A DNA stretch of 64,000 nucleotides from Bog-756 sp963734435. GTDB taxonomy: Bacteria; Actinomycetota; Acidimicrobiia; Acidimicrobiales; RAAP-2. This document shows positions 24,080 to 33,979 of this stretch, piece after piece. Location: positions 124,001 through 188,000 of the forward strand of contig CAVTHA010000010.1 of NCBI GenBank assembly GCA_963734435.1. The letters run 5' to 3'. The notes under the pieces are model-generated. The model was not told the origin of the DNA and made no database searches. It was given only the letters and a program-made list of their open reading frames with translations. Each line of letters starts with the position of its first letter. The first letter of the stretch is position 1. The translations under genes and the position numbers were made by a program.

Positions 24080-24594
24080 TGCTGCACCTCCTCGGGTTGT
24101 GCTGCCGGAACTACGTCGGGCGCCGGTCCTTCCTGGTCGTCTGTTGCGGGAATGCGGTGAACGGCGTCCGGCTGACCTGGTCTTTGACCCCACACTCGCC
24201 TGCAGAGGGGTTGACGGCCCGGGTCCGGCGGCGACCGGTCGAGCCGGCCTGCCCTTCGGATCCATGGATGGCCCGCTTCGCCCTTCTCCGCCCGCCCCCG
24301 ACAGCCGGCGCCCCGACGGGCAGGGCTTACTTCTAAGTCGCACCATGCTCAGCAACCATGAGTTGCCTTACGTGGGTCGTTTCGCCTGCGACTGGCTTCG
24401 ACTTGCAACCACAGACCCACACGCCGCTCACCCGATGAGTGTACGCCCGGAGCGGCCGAATTCCAGGGGCGACCGCCCGGAGTTCACCGTGTTGTTATGC
24501 GGCCGTCACCCGCCGGCAACAGAGGCGGCCCGGGGTATCGCGCCCCTGAGCGGCACCAAATGCCCAGGTCAGGGACATCCGCCTCCGGGACGCC
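24080..24594. other. 515-base stretch without a supported gene
   Basis: No open frame here resembles a known protein, though a plus-strand frame stays open for about 200 codons because of base composition. On the minus strand a TACACT hexamer (complement of about 24438-24443) could be a -10 element for hpf, with only a weak -35. The part from about 24330 to 24450 looks less GC-rich than its surroundings and has several complementary segments that could fold, described separately as a candidate structured RNA or leader. Confidence 0.5.
24335..24420 (-). ncRNA. Candidate structured RNA or 5' leader upstream of hpf
   Basis: Complementary pairs visible on the sequence: AAGTCG (24335-24340) with CGACTT (24399-24404); GTGGGTC (24372-24378) with GACCCAC (24414-24420); and a GCAAC/GTTGC hairpin (24352-24366, loop CATGA). 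The first two pairs cross, as in a pseudoknot. A second GCAAC at about 24405-24409 could compete for the GTTGC arm. No known RNA family was recognised. Strand is uncertain; minus is given because hpf lies downstream on that strand. A 31-codon minus-strand frame starting with GTG also runs through here, so a tiny leader peptide is the alternative. Confidence 0.3.
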
Positions 24595-25672
24595 TCACTC
24601 GGGCCCCTTGAGCTGGAGCTTGATCTCGTCGAGGATCGGGATAGGGCCCGGATCGATGCCCTCGCGACCGGCCAGGTGGAGCGAGACGAAGTCCCCGACC
24701 AGAGCCAGGTCCAGCAGCTGGGCCAGGTCCCCCTCGCCGGCCGCCCGCACCTCGGCCACGTCGGCCACCACTTCGCGCGAACACCTCGGTGACCAGCTCG
24801 AAGCGCCGGCTCACCTGGGGGTGCTCGGCATCGTGGCGCAAGTTGACCAGCGTGATGACCTGCCGGGTGGCGTCGCCGTACTGCCCCCAGCCGGCCACCT
24901 CGTTGTGGCATACCTCCGGATAGACGTTGTAGAAGGCGGGGCTCTTGGCGTTCTCGTTGACCTGGGCCTTCCACCGGAGGGCGGCGGCGGCGCCCAGGTC
25001 GCCGGAGCTGTGCACGAGGGGCATGGTGCGACCGATGATCCGGGCGACCTCCTCGGCCAAGCTGCCCGGGCGAAGGAGCTCGTCACGCCGGACGCGGAGC
25101 TGGTCGACCGCCTGGTCGACCCACTGGACGGCCCCGGGGAACAGCCCGATCTCCTCCAGCAGCACCAACGGCGGGATGGCCAGGGCCCCGAGGGCGGCGC
25201 GGGGCTGGGGGATGTCGTCCGGTACCGGCACCACCGGCACCTTCCAGTCGTCGGCCAGCCGGGTCAGCGCGCCGCCGGCGGCCACCACGATGAGGGCGGC
25301 CCCGGCCTCGTAGGCACCGGTGGCCGCCTCGATGGTCTCCTCGGTGTCCCCCGAGAACGACACGGCGAAGACCAGCGAGCCCGTCCCCACGTAGTCCGGG
25401 GGCTCGTAGCCCTTGACCACGGTGACCGGCACGGACATGAAGGGCGCTGCCGTGGCCACCAGCACATCACCGGCCAGGCCGCTGCCCCCCATCCCGAGCA
25501 CCACCACGTTCTCCACCCGCTCTCGACGGGGCAGCGCCAGGCCCCGGGCCGCCGACACCGCCGCCTCGACCTGCTCGGGGAGCCCGACCGTGGCTCCCCA
25601 CATGTCGAGGCTGTCCACCACGAGGGGGGATGGAGGGCTCGAGAGCGATCCCCCGCCGGAAAGGGAGGCCAC
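24595..25672 (-). CDS. SIS-domain bifunctional phosphoglucose/phosphomannose isomerase-like protein
   Basis: Two tandem SIS domains. The first shows VVLGMGGSGLAGDVL and then VVKGYEPPDYVGTGSLVF plus VSFSGDTEET, the phosphosugar-binding Ser/Thr motif. The second includes VHSSGDLGAAAALRWKAQVN and the catalytic-region YPEVCHNEVAGW. It interconverts glucose- or mannose-6-phosphate with fructose-6-phosphate in related archaeal and actinobacterial proteins. One extra A near 24780 breaks the frame; the C-terminus then reads ILDEIKLQLKGPE before the stop at 24595. The GTG at 25672 lies 2 bases after the Trm112-like stop. The order manB, Trm112-like, SIS supplies mannose-1-phosphate for GDP-mannose and resembles the Rv3257c-Rv3256c region of mycobacteria. 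Confidence 0.87.
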
Positions 25673-25674
25673 GG

Positions 25675-25920
25675 TCAGGAATCCTGCGGTTCGCTGGTCG
25701 TCCGCGCCCCCCCGGCATCCGCCTTCTCCATCAGCCGCTGGTGCTCGGCGTCATCCACGGCGACCGCCTCGTCGATGAGCATGACCGGGATGCCGTCGCG
25801 CACTTCGTACACGCGGTGCAGGCGGGGGTTGTACAGGCGATCCTCGTCGGCGAAGTACAGCAGAGGGCCCTTGTCCTCCGGGCAGGCGAGAACCTCGATC
25901 AAGAGCGGGTCGAGTGTCAT
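25675..25920 (-). CDS. Trm112-like zinc-ribbon family protein
   Basis: Eighty-one residues beginning MTLDPLLIEVLACPEDKGPL. It has the Trm112/YcaR-type start LLEILACPxxKGxL, a second region LYNPRLHRVYEVRDGIPVML, and an acidic or amphipathic tail. Only one clear cysteine (in ACPE) is seen, so a complete zinc ribbon is not present, which is common in bacterial members. These small proteins are often encoded beside sugar-phosphate enzymes and methyltransferases. Their bacterial role is poorly known. Here it is sandwiched between phosphomannomutase and the SIS isomerase, 2 bases from the latter. Confidence 0.83.
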   Translation of the reverse strand: MTLDPLLIEVLACPEDKGPLLYFADEDRLYNPRLHRVYEVRDGIPVMLIDEAVAVDDAEHQRLMEKADAGGARTTSEPQDS

Positions 25921-25990
25921 GCCGCCATCCTCTCTCGTCGGTCGGCCGCGGACCAACCCGCCGGGCTCGGCTCTGCGGGTGCCCCCTGCC

Positions 25991-27382
25991 TCACGATGCG
26001 AGCAGCCGTTTGATGTCAGCCTCGATCTCGACGACGTGGGCGGCACAGGAAGCCTCGTCCGGGGCCTCCACATTGAGTCGCAACAAGGGCTCGGTGTTCG
26101 ACGGGCGGAGGTTGAACCACCAGTCACCCCGATCGACGGTGAGACCGTCGAGGCGGTCGGCCGAGCCGAGCGCGCCGTCGGCCCGATCGACTTCCTCGGC
26201 CATGAGCTCCACCGTCCCGGGCGGATCGTCGACCACCATGTTGATCTCCCCCGAGTCGGCGTAGCGCTCGTACGGCCGGAGCAGCTCGGAGAGCCCCTTC
26301 CCCGAGGTGCTGAGCAGCTCTAGGACCACCATGGCGGCGATGATCCCCGAATCCGCCCGGTAGTTGTCGCGGAAGTAGTAGTGGCCCGAGTGCTCACCGC
26401 CGAAGACGGCGCCGGTGTCGGCCATGACCTCTTTGATGTAGCTGTGGCCCACCTTGGTCCGGATGCCGGTACCGCCCTGCTCCGCCACGACCTCGGGGAC
26501 CACCCGCGAGCAGATGCAGTTGTAGAGGATGGTGGCGCCGGGGTGCTTGTCGAGCATGGCCGAGGCGACCAGGGCGGTGGTGAGGGAGCCGGAGACCGGT
26601 CGGGCCAGCTCGTCGACCAGGAAGACCCGGTCGGCGTCACCGTCGAAGGCCAGGCCGACATCGGCCGACGAGTCGACCACTGCCTGCTTGAGGTCCACCA
26701 GGTTCTCGGGCTGGATGGGATCGGCCGGGTGGTTGGGAAAGGTCCCGTCGAGCTCGGGAAAGAGGATCTCGACATCGAAGGGGAGCCCCTCGAAGACCTT
26801 GGGAACGACCAGACCGCCCATGCCGTTGGCCGTATCGGCCACCACCCGCAGCCGCCGGAGCGAGCCGACGTCGACGAACGACCGCACGTGGTCGGCATAG
26901 GCGTCGAGGACCGAACGCTCCTCGAGGGGTGCGAGCCGCCCGGGGTCGAGGGCGGGCGGCCCGTCCTGGCCCCAGCTGTCGAGCAGCGCTTCCGCGGTGC
27001 GCTGGATCTCGGCCAGCCCGGTGTCGCGACCGATGGGACGGGCGCCCGACCGGCACAGCTTGAGGCCGTTGTAGCGCGCCGGGTTGTGGGAGGCGGTGAA
27101 CATGCCCCCCGGGGAGTCGAGGCTGCCGGCGGCGAAATAGAGGAGGTCGGTGGAGGCGAGGCCGAGGTCGACCACCGACACACCCTCGGATCGGGCGCCG
27201 TCGGCGAATGCCCGCGACAAGGCGCCGCCCGACTCGCGCATGTCGCGAGCCACCAACAGTCTGGGGTCGCCGGTGAAGCGGGCCATCGCCATCCCGATGG
27301 CCCGGAACTGCGCCGTATTGAGCTGGTCGGGCACGACTCCCCGGATGTCGTACGCCTTGAACACGTCGGAGAGGCTGGTCAT
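25991..27382 (-). CDS. manB: Phosphomannomutase/phosphoglucomutase
   Basis: Interconverts mannose-6-phosphate and mannose-1-phosphate (or the glucose forms). All four active-site loops are intact: TASHNP with phosphoserine at about 98; the metal-binding DGDADR at about 247-252; the sugar-binding GEHSGHYYF; and the phosphate-binding RPSNTEP near the C-terminus. Length 463 is normal and the frame is clean. The ATG at 27382 gives the standard N-terminus (VFKAYDIRGVVPDQL). It is first in a minus-strand run with the Trm112-like and SIS genes. Together with the guanylyltransferase at 49285-50397 it supplies GDP-mannose for the glycosyltransferases in this window. Confidence 0.93.
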   Translation of the reverse strand: MTSLSDVFKAYDIRGVVPDQLNTAQFRAIGMAMARFTGDPRLLVARDMRESGGALSRAFADGARSEGVSVVDLGLASTDLLYFAAGSLDSPGGMFTASHNPARYNGLKLCRSGARPIGRDTGLAEIQRTAEALLDSWGQDGPPALDPGRLAPLEERSVLDAYADHVRSFVDVGSLRRLRVVADTANGMGGLVVPKVFEGLPFDVEILFPELDGTFPNHPADPIQPENLVDLKQAVVDSSADVGLAFDGDADRVFLVDELARPVSGSLTTALVASAMLDKHPGATILYNCICSRVVPEVVAEQGGTGIRTKVGHSYIKEVMADTGAVFGGEHSGHYYFRDNYRADSGIIAAMVVLELLSTSGKGLSELLRPYERYADSGEINMVVDDPPGTVELMAEEVDRADGALGSADRLDGLTVDRGDWWFNLRPSNTEPLLRLNVEAPDEASCAAHVVEIEADIKRLLAS

Positions 27383-27445
27383 GGCCGGGCCATCCTACCC
27401 AGCGCGCCTGGCGGCACCCGGGGCTGACCCGCCCCGGCGGTCTGC

Positions 27446-28069
27446 TCAGCCGCCGTCCGAGAGCATGCTCGTCACGTCGCCGGCCGCGGCACGGCACAGC
27501 TCGGCCAGCAGCTCCATCCGGGCGGTCAGGCCGGGCGCGCCCAACAGGGCCTGGCGGTCCATCGGCCCGAGCGGGACGAGCTCGCACAGGGCCCAGCCGA
27601 TCTCCTCGTCGGTGCCGGCCAGGCGGAGGTCGAGCGGCAGGGCGGGAACGTCGCCCAGCTCGGAGAGGAGCGAGCGGAGCCGGGAGACGGCGCCATCCGC
27701 CGCGGCGATGGCCGGACCGTGGCCCGGTCCCACCGAACTCGGGAGGTCCTCTACCACCGCCCGCGGGTAGGGGTCGTCGGGCAGCCAGCGGTCGACCCGG
27801 ATGCGCCGGGTGCCGCGGGCCAGGATCACGGAACGCCCGCCGTCGATGCCGAGCACCTGGGTGAGCTGTGCCACCGTGCCGATGCCGACCCGATGGTCGC
27901 CGCCCCCCACCTCCGAGCCCCGGTCGATGAGGACCACGCCGAACTCCCCGGCGCCCGCCAGGCAGTCGGCCAGCAGGCAGCGGTAGCGCGGTTCGAACAC
28001 GTGGAGAGGCAGGGCACCCCCCGGGAACAGCACGGTCGACAGCGGGAACATCCCGAGCGCGCCGTCCAT
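27446..28069 (-). CDS. LON substrate-binding domain protein
   Basis: A 207-residue protein carrying only the N-terminal substrate-recognition domain of Lon protease. It starts MFPLSTVLFPGGALPLHVFE, with RYRCLLADCL, EFGVVLIDRGSEVGGGD and RRIRVDRWLPDDPYPRA. There is no ATPase or Ser-Lys protease domain. Stand-alone members are common in bacteria and of uncertain function, possibly adaptors. The ATG at 28069 is chosen because the domain begins right there; a reading from 28201 would add Arg/Trp-rich, non-homologous residues. The upstream membrane protein gene ends 13 bases away, so co-transcription is likely. Confidence 0.87.
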   Translation of the reverse strand: MDGALGMFPLSTVLFPGGALPLHVFEPRYRCLLADCLAGAGEFGVVLIDRGSEVGGGDHRVGIGTVAQLTQVLGIDGGRSVILARGTRRIRVDRWLPDDPYPRAVVEDLPSSVGPGHGPAIAAADGAVSRLRSLLSELGDVPALPLDLRLAGTDEEIGWALCELVPLGPMDRQALLGAPGLTARMELLAELCRAAAGDVTSMLSDGG

Positions 28070-28082
28070 GCCTCCGCCCGGC

Positions 28083-30555
28083 TCAGGGATCGATCCGGGC
28101 GGCGCGGGCCGATCGCGCCCGCTTGGCCCGGCGCTCACCCAGGGCCAGCGCCACCGCCACGAGCAGCGACACGATGGTGACGATCTCGCCCACCTGGTCA
28201 CCGGTCGAGCTGGCGTAGTGGAGCGTCACCTGGTGGCTGGTCGGCACCACCACCATCAGGTTGGGCGCCGCCCGCCACGGGCCCTGCGCTCCGGTGGCCT
28301 GCCAGTTGGGGAAGTAGGACACCTTGACCTCGACCGGCGTCCCGACCCTGTCGACATGGAACGAAATGGAGCTGTCGGTCTCGGTCACATTCGACACCGT
28401 GGTGGCCGGCACCGGCACCGTCGTCGGCCGCTGGTCCCCTACCGGCACCCGGGGCCAGTCGGCCGGGCCGTCGGCCACCGGCACCACCGACCATCGCGAC
28501 GGATTGTCATACCAGCTCACCGCGGGGGCGAGCCAGCTCTTCTGGCCGGCGGCGACCCCGTGCCACACCACCGGCTGATCGGCCAGGGGCTGCACCAGTG
28601 CCGAGCCCTTGATCTCGTAGACCTTCCAGGTGGTGTTCAGCGTCTCGCCGTTGTACGAGGTGCTCCACGGTCCGGTGGAGGCCACCTCGGTGACCGACGG
28701 GTCGGTCGACGCCGCCTGCTCCACGGTGTTGGACGCGGCCAGGAAGTACCGGACACCGAGCTGCTGGAGGTGCTCGATCCCGAGCGGGACGTTCAGCCCG
28801 CCGTAAGGAAGCCCGGCCACCGCGTCCGACGGGGTCACCGACAGCTCGTTCTGGTCGATGAAGTGGAACGGGGTGGTGGACGACGATTCGAAGAGCAGTC
28901 CCTCCATCGAGTCGACGCACCCGTTCGTCCAATACGGCAGCAGCATGAGCGACATGGTGGTCCCGAACCGGTTGAGCGACGGGTCGTACTCCCACATGGC
29001 GCGCCCGCACCCCGCGCTCGGCGCCGACCCTGGCCATCATCTCGATCACGGCGTGGTACTCGGGGTAGTCGGGCTTGCGCTCGTAGCCCGAGTAGTTCCA
29101 GGCGGCCCAGGCGCTCGGCTGGTCGGCGCCCACGGTGACCCCCACCCGGCTGAGCGCCGAGGCCGGAAGCACCAACGGGGGGACCACCACCAGGCAGGCG
29201 GCGGCCAGCGCCATCAGCGGGCCGGCCACCGCTCCCGGCGCGTTCGGCCCGGGCGTCGGCCGGCGGAACCGGCTGATGCGCGTACCCGGTCGCCACGGAG
29301 CCCGCACGGCCACGGCCAGCCGCTGGCGGATGACCGGGACCCATCGGGCCAGGCGGCGGCGGCGGTTCCACCGGGCCAGGGCGGAGATGGTCTCAGCCAG
29401 GGCGTAGCCCGCCATCAGGTAGAGACAGAGGAACCACATCGGCAGGAAGCGGACGTTGTACAACTTGCCCTGCGGGTCAAGGCAGACCACCGCGGCGGCG
29501 ATGCCTCCCAGGATGGCGATCAACCACGCCACCCGGTTGCGGCGAATGACCATGGCCACCAGCCCGAGCAGGCTGGCGGCCAGCACCCACCGGGACGAGC
29601 CGGGGAAGAGGAGGTGGGGGAAGCCGTCGACGTTGGTCCACCCCATGTTGGTGGTGTAGGCCTGGCCGGTGACGAAGGGAACCAGCCACCAGGCGGCGAG
29701 CCCGACGCCCAAGGCGCCGGCCACCACGGCCCAGAAGAGGCGCCGGGCCCAGCGGCGACGGGCCAGGCGGCCCGGCAGCCCGCGGCGCAGCCCCCGCACC
29801 AGGTCGGCGTCGAGCAGCACCAGCACTACTGCGCCGGCCGCGGCGAACAGGGCCGGGAGCAGGTGGCAGAGCAGGGTGCAGGCGAAGAGCACCCCGGCCA
29901 AGGCCCGGTGCCGGCCGGTGCGGAGGCCGAGCGCCACCACGCCGAGGAACAGCAGGGCCAGGGAGAGGCTGAGGGAGAACGAGAACTCGCCGGCCAGGGT
30001 GGAGAGCAGGTTGCCCCCGTAGATCGAGAAGCTCGGTTCGAACAGGAACGGCAGGGTGGCCGCGGCCAGGCAGGCCGGGCCGGGGTCGCGGAGGCCGGCC
30101 AGGCGGCCGAACGCCCAGGCGCACAGCGGCAAGAGGAGGGTGCCGAGCACCGTGACCACCTTGAAGGCCACGTCGTAGGAGACGACGGCGTTGAAGAGCA
30201 CGGTGAGGAGACCGGGCAACGGGAAGTAGAAGGTGTAGAGCGGGAAGCCGTCGTACCAGTCCGGGTCCCAGCCCGTCAGCTGCCCGTGGGTCAAGAGGTG
30301 CGACTTGAGGAAGGCCGGGAGCATGACGTGCCCGCCGGTGTCGCCGCCGGCCGTGGTGGTGTTGGCCACCAGCAACGACGGATGGAGCTGGCTGAGCGCC
30401 ACCAGCATCACGCCGACCACCACGATGGCGTTCGACCAACCCGGCCACGCCGACCTCCGGGTGAGGCGCTGCAGGAGGGTGGGCTCCTCGGGCTCCGGCA
30501 GTGGGGGCAGGTCGGGTTGCCGCGCCACCCGCACCACGTCGACGGGTGCGGTCAT
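28083..30555 (-). CDS. Large polytopic membrane protein, GT-C/YfhO-like (one frameshift)
   Basis: About 823 residues in two frames joined near 29010 by removing one base. The N-terminal part has a helix at about residues 40-58 (AIVVVGVMLVALSQL), then a periplasmic loop with GGDTGGHVMLPAFLKSHLL and GWDPDWYDGFPLYTFYFPLP, then about ten more hydrophobic helices. The early D-(T/S)-G-x-H-like and DWYDG acidic signatures resemble lipid-linked glycosyltransferases of the GT-C fold. The C-terminal part is mostly extracellular (WEYDPSLNRFGT, then VSYFPNWQATGAQGPW) and ends with one helix and a basic tail. A role in cell-surface glycan synthesis is inferred from topology. The start at 30555 is one base after the protease stop. 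Confidence 0.7.
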
Positions 30556-30556
30556 C

Positions 30557-31555
30557 TCAGACCGGTATCCCCCCGATGGCGAGCGGCGCCACCACGGCCG
30601 CGGCCACGGCCATCAGGTTGAAGGTGGCGTGGGCCACCATGTTCATGCCGAGGCGCCCGGTCAGGTACGACACGAGCGAGAGGATGATCCCGAAGAACGC
30701 CAGGCCCAACAGCTGGAGGGATTCGGCATGGGCCAGGCCGAAGAGCACACCGGTGACGACGATGGCGAGGGCCGGCCCCACGAACCCGGCGACGTTGCCG
30801 AACAACCGGGCCAACGAGCGCAGCAGAACACCCCGGAAGAACAGCTCCTCGAAGAAGGGGGCCCCGAGCACCGTGAACACCGCGATCACCGCGAACCCCA
30901 CCCCGTGCGAACCCCCAGTCAGCCGCTGAGAGGGGGCGTTGAACCGCTGGTTGAAGTCGTGGACGTGCTGGGCGATGGGGATGTACATGAGGGCCACGAG
31001 AATCTGGCCGCCCACTCCGATGGGCACCCCCACGAGGTCGACCCAACGGAAGCGGAGCCCGACATCCCGCGACAGGCTCCTGGTGCCCTTGACACCGGAG
31101 GCGAGCCAGGCTGCCCCGAGGAACCCGGCCCACAGGCCGAGCAGCGTCGAGACCACATACCAGGTAGGGGGCTCGCTGAGCCGGGTGATGGCGGACAGCG
31201 AGCCGAGCTTCCCGGCCACCGCCGCGCTGACGGCCACGAAGACGGCGGCGATGATCTGGCCCCCCACGAAGCCCATGGCCGCGAACAGGAGCCACATCCA
31301 GGCGGCCCCCCGGTTGTCGGGGGCGGCCCCGGCGTCCAGCTGCCGGTTGAGGGGGATCTCGATGCCGGGTCCACCGACCCCGGGGCCGGCCGGCGGCGGG
31401 GGCGGTGCCGGCGTCTTCGGCGGCCATCCGGGAGGGGGGGGCGCCCAAACCGGCTCGACCAGGGGCGGAGCCCCTCGGGGGGGTGGCGGTGGACCCGCCG
31501 GCCGATCGTCGGTGGACGCCGCCGCGTCCGCTCCCGGTTCGGACCGCTCGATCAC
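30557..31555 (-). CDS. CPBP family intramembrane metalloprotease
   Basis: Integral membrane protease of the CAAX/bacteriocin-processing (Abi) family. The three motifs are complete: EELFFRG (EExxxR, about 236), FGLAHAES (FxxxH), and HATFNLMA (HxxxN-like). A cytosolic N-terminal tail of about 80 residues is extremely proline-rich (PPPPPRGAPPL, PPPPGWPP), followed by about seven hydrophobic helices. The GTG at 31555 is the only start in this frame, but GGAGG abuts it with no spacer, so initiation may be further upstream. It is divergent from ftsH with a 99-base gap, and its stop is one base from the next ATG (TGAGATG). Confidence 0.88.
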   Translation of the reverse strand: MIERSEPGADAAASTDDRPAGPPPPPRGAPPLVEPVWAPPPPGWPPKTPAPPPPPAGPGVGGPGIEIPLNRQLDAGAAPDNRGAAWMWLLFAAMGFVGGQIIAAVFVAVSAAVAGKLGSLSAITRLSEPPTWYVVSTLLGLWAGFLGAAWLASGVKGTRSLSRDVGLRFRWVDLVGVPIGVGGQILVALMYIPIAQHVHDFNQRFNAPSQRLTGGSHGVGFAVIAVFTVLGAPFFEELFFRGVLLRSLARLFGNVAGFVGPALAIVVTGVLFGLAHAESLQLLGLAFFGIILSLVSYLTGRLGMNMVAHATFNLMAVAAAVVAPLAIGGIPV

Positions 31556-31654
31556 CCTCCTACGATATCGACGGAATGCCTCCTGCAGGCGGCGGGCCTG
31601 GTGGTGTGCGGAGGCGATGCGTCAAGCTGACCCCTGTGCGAATAGCATGATGGG

Positions 31655-33946
31655 GTGACCCCGCCCAATCCCAACGTGCCCGGCGGGCCCCCATCGGCGG
31701 GCGGGCCGGGCCAAGAGGCACCGGGGCAGAACAGGAACCGGATGATGCTGTATGCGGTCATCGTGGTGGCGGTGCTGTCGGTGCTCATCGTGCCGGGCCT
31801 GGTCCACAAGAACAGCCCGAGTTCCCTCTCCTACAGCACGTTCCTCACCGAGATCCACGACAAGCAGGTCAAGACGGCCACCGTCAACCAGACCAACGGG
31901 GTGATCACCGGTGACCTCACCGACGGCGGCTCCTACACCGTCAACGGGCCCAACCCGATCACCGACTCCGAGCTGAGCGCGCTCCAGCCCCTCGGGTCCA
32001 ACTACAAGCTGGTCAACTCGGGCTCCAACGCCCTGGTGAGCATCCTCCTCACCTGGGTCCTCCCCTTCGCCATCCTGGGCGGGATCTTCTACTACATCAG
32101 CCGCAAGGCCCAGGGCCAGATGGGCAGCATCATGTCCATCGGGCGGTCCAAGGCCAAGCTGTACTCGACCGAACGGCCGTCGACGACCTTCGACGACGTC
32201 GCCGGGTACGACGGGGTCAAGCTGGAGATCAGCGAAGTGGTGGACTTCCTCAAGACCCCGGCCCGCTTCAAGGAGATCGGGGCGCGGATCCCCAAGGGGA
32301 TCCTCCTGGTCGGGCCGCCGGGCACCGGCAAGACACTGCTGGCCCGAGCGGTGGCCGGCGAGGCCGGTGTGCCCTTCATGTCCGTCAGCGGCTCGGACTT
32401 CATGGAGATGTTCGTCGGGGTGGGAGCCAGCCGGGTGCGCGATCTCTTCGCCACCGCCCGCAAGCAGGCGCCGGCCATCGTCTTCATCGACGAGATCGAC
32501 TCGATCGGCCGGAAGCGGGGCGCGGGGCTCGGGGGTGGCCACGACGAGCGCGAGCAGACCCTCAACCAGATGCTCTCGGAGATGGACGGGTTCGACCCGA
32601 CCGAGGGCATCGTGGTCATGGCGGCCACCAACCGCCCGGACATCCTCGACGCCGCCATCCTCCGGCCGGGGCGGTTCGACCGCCAGATCGTCGTCCCCCT
32701 CCCCGACCTCGACGAGCGGCTGCCCATTCTCCAGGTGCACTGCAAGGACAAGCGGGTCGACCCGAGCGTCGACCTCGGCACCGTGGCGCGCGGCACACCG
32801 GGGATGAGCGGAGCCGACCTGGCCAACCTGGTCAACGAAGCGGCCCTCCACGCCGTGCGGCGCGGATCGAAGGTCATCCAGAACGTCGACTTCGAGGCGT
32901 CACGGGACCGGGTGCTGATGGGCCAGCGGCGAGAGAGCCTCGTCCTGTCGGGGGCGGAGAAGGAGCGGGTGGCCTTCCACGAGGGTGGGCACGCCGTGCT
33001 GGCCTACGTCTTGCCCGACGCCGATCCCGTGCACAAGGTGACCATCCTGCCCACCGGCATGGCCCTCGGTGTGACCATGCAGCTCCCCATGGAAGAGCGG
33101 CACATCCATCCCCGCCAGCAGATCGAGGACGCTCTCGCCGTGCGCATGGGCGGGCGGGCAGCCGAGCTGCTCGTCTACGGGGACCTGTCCACCGGGGCCA
33201 ACAACGACCTGGTGGGCAACACCGAACTGGCCCGCAAGATGGTCCGTGAATGGGGCATGAGCGACAAGATCGGTCCCATGGCCTGGGGATCACAGGGCCA
33301 GGTCTTCCTGGGCGAGGACCTCATGCACACCAGGGACTACTCGGAGCACACCAGCCAGATCATCGACGACGAGGTCGAGATCATCCTCCGCGCTCAGGAA
33401 GAGCGCGCCCTCGAGGTGCTGGCCCGGCACCGTGGTGGCCTCGACGCCGTGGCCCGAGCGCTCCTCGACGAGGAGACCATCGACGGCGAGACGGTGGGCC
33501 GGCTGGTTGACACGGCCTACGGCCGCCCGGTGCACGAGCACGGGGTGAAGAGCGTGCCTCCGATCTTCGTCGCCGCCCAGCACGGCCCGACGGGCAGCGG
33601 GGACGCCGACGGGCCACCCGACGGTGACGACGAGTCTGTGGAGGGAAACGGCTCCTCCGCCCCGGCCGGGGTGGGCTCGGCCGGTGGCGACGTCCCGACC
33701 GACCATGGAGAAGCACCGACCGACACCACCGTGGGCAGCGCGGCCCATGCCAGCGACACGAGCGTCGAGCGAGCGCCGGAGGCGGCACCCGAGGGGCCGG
33801 CCGGTCCGTCGCCGTGGTCCCCACCGCCGCCGCCGACCGGTGCCCGGCCGCCGGCCCCGTCCCCGATGCCGACCCAACCGGCGCCCGGTCATTGGCCGAA
33901 GCAGGCCCCTTGGCCGCCCCCGCCGCCACCCCCGACCTCGCGTTAG
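31655..33946 (+). CDS. ftsH: ATP-dependent zinc metalloprotease FtsH
   Basis: Membrane-bound AAA+ protease for membrane and regulatory proteins, 763 residues. The first helix is at about 30-48 (MMLYAVIVVAVLSVLIVPGL), a periplasmic domain to about 125, and the second helix at about 127-148. Walker A GPPGTGKT is at about 219-226, Walker B has IVFIDEIDSIG, the second region of homology is ATNRPDILDAAILRPGRFDR, and the zinc site is HEGGH at about 442-446. The start is a GTG at 31655. The last roughly 125 residues (from about 637) form an acidic then proline-rich low-complexity tail (ending PPPPPPPTSR), longer than in most FtsH. The frame is intact. Confidence 0.96.
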   Translation: MTPPNPNVPGGPPSAGGPGQEAPGQNRNRMMLYAVIVVAVLSVLIVPGLVHKNSPSSLSYSTFLTEIHDKQVKTATVNQTNGVITGDLTDGGSYTVNGPNPITDSELSALQPLGSNYKLVNSGSNALVSILLTWVLPFAILGGIFYYISRKAQGQMGSIMSIGRSKAKLYSTERPSTTFDDVAGYDGVKLEISEVVDFLKTPARFKEIGARIPKGILLVGPPGTGKTLLARAVAGEAGVPFMSVSGSDFMEMFVGVGASRVRDLFATARKQAPAIVFIDEIDSIGRKRGAGLGGGHDEREQTLNQMLSEMDGFDPTEGIVVMAATNRPDILDAAILRPGRFDRQIVVPLPDLDERLPILQVHCKDKRVDPSVDLGTVARGTPGMSGADLANLVNEAALHAVRRGSKVIQNVDFEASRDRVLMGQRRESLVLSGAEKERVAFHEGGHAVLAYVLPDADPVHKVTILPTGMALGVTMQLPMEERHIHPRQQIEDALAVRMGGRAAELLVYGDLSTGANNDLVGNTELARKMVREWGMSDKIGPMAWGSQGQVFLGEDLMHTRDYSEHTSQIIDDEVEIILRAQEERALEVLARHRGGLDAVARALLDEETIDGETVGRLVDTAYGRPVHEHGVKSVPPIFVAAQHGPTGSGDADGPPDGDDESVEGNGSSAPAGVGSAGGDVPTDHGEAPTDTTVGSAAHASDTSVERAPEAAPEGPAGPSPWSPPPPPTGARPPAPSPMPTQPAPGHWPKQAPWPPPPPPPTSR

Positions 33947-33979
33947 CAGGCCGCGGTAGGCGCGGGACAAACCGGTTCC

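Noticed and set aside
27985..28000. A GGTTCGAAC stretch like a tRNA T-loop
   Set aside because: It lies inside the intact LON-domain coding frame, and no acceptor stem, anticodon arm or D-arm can be assembled around it.
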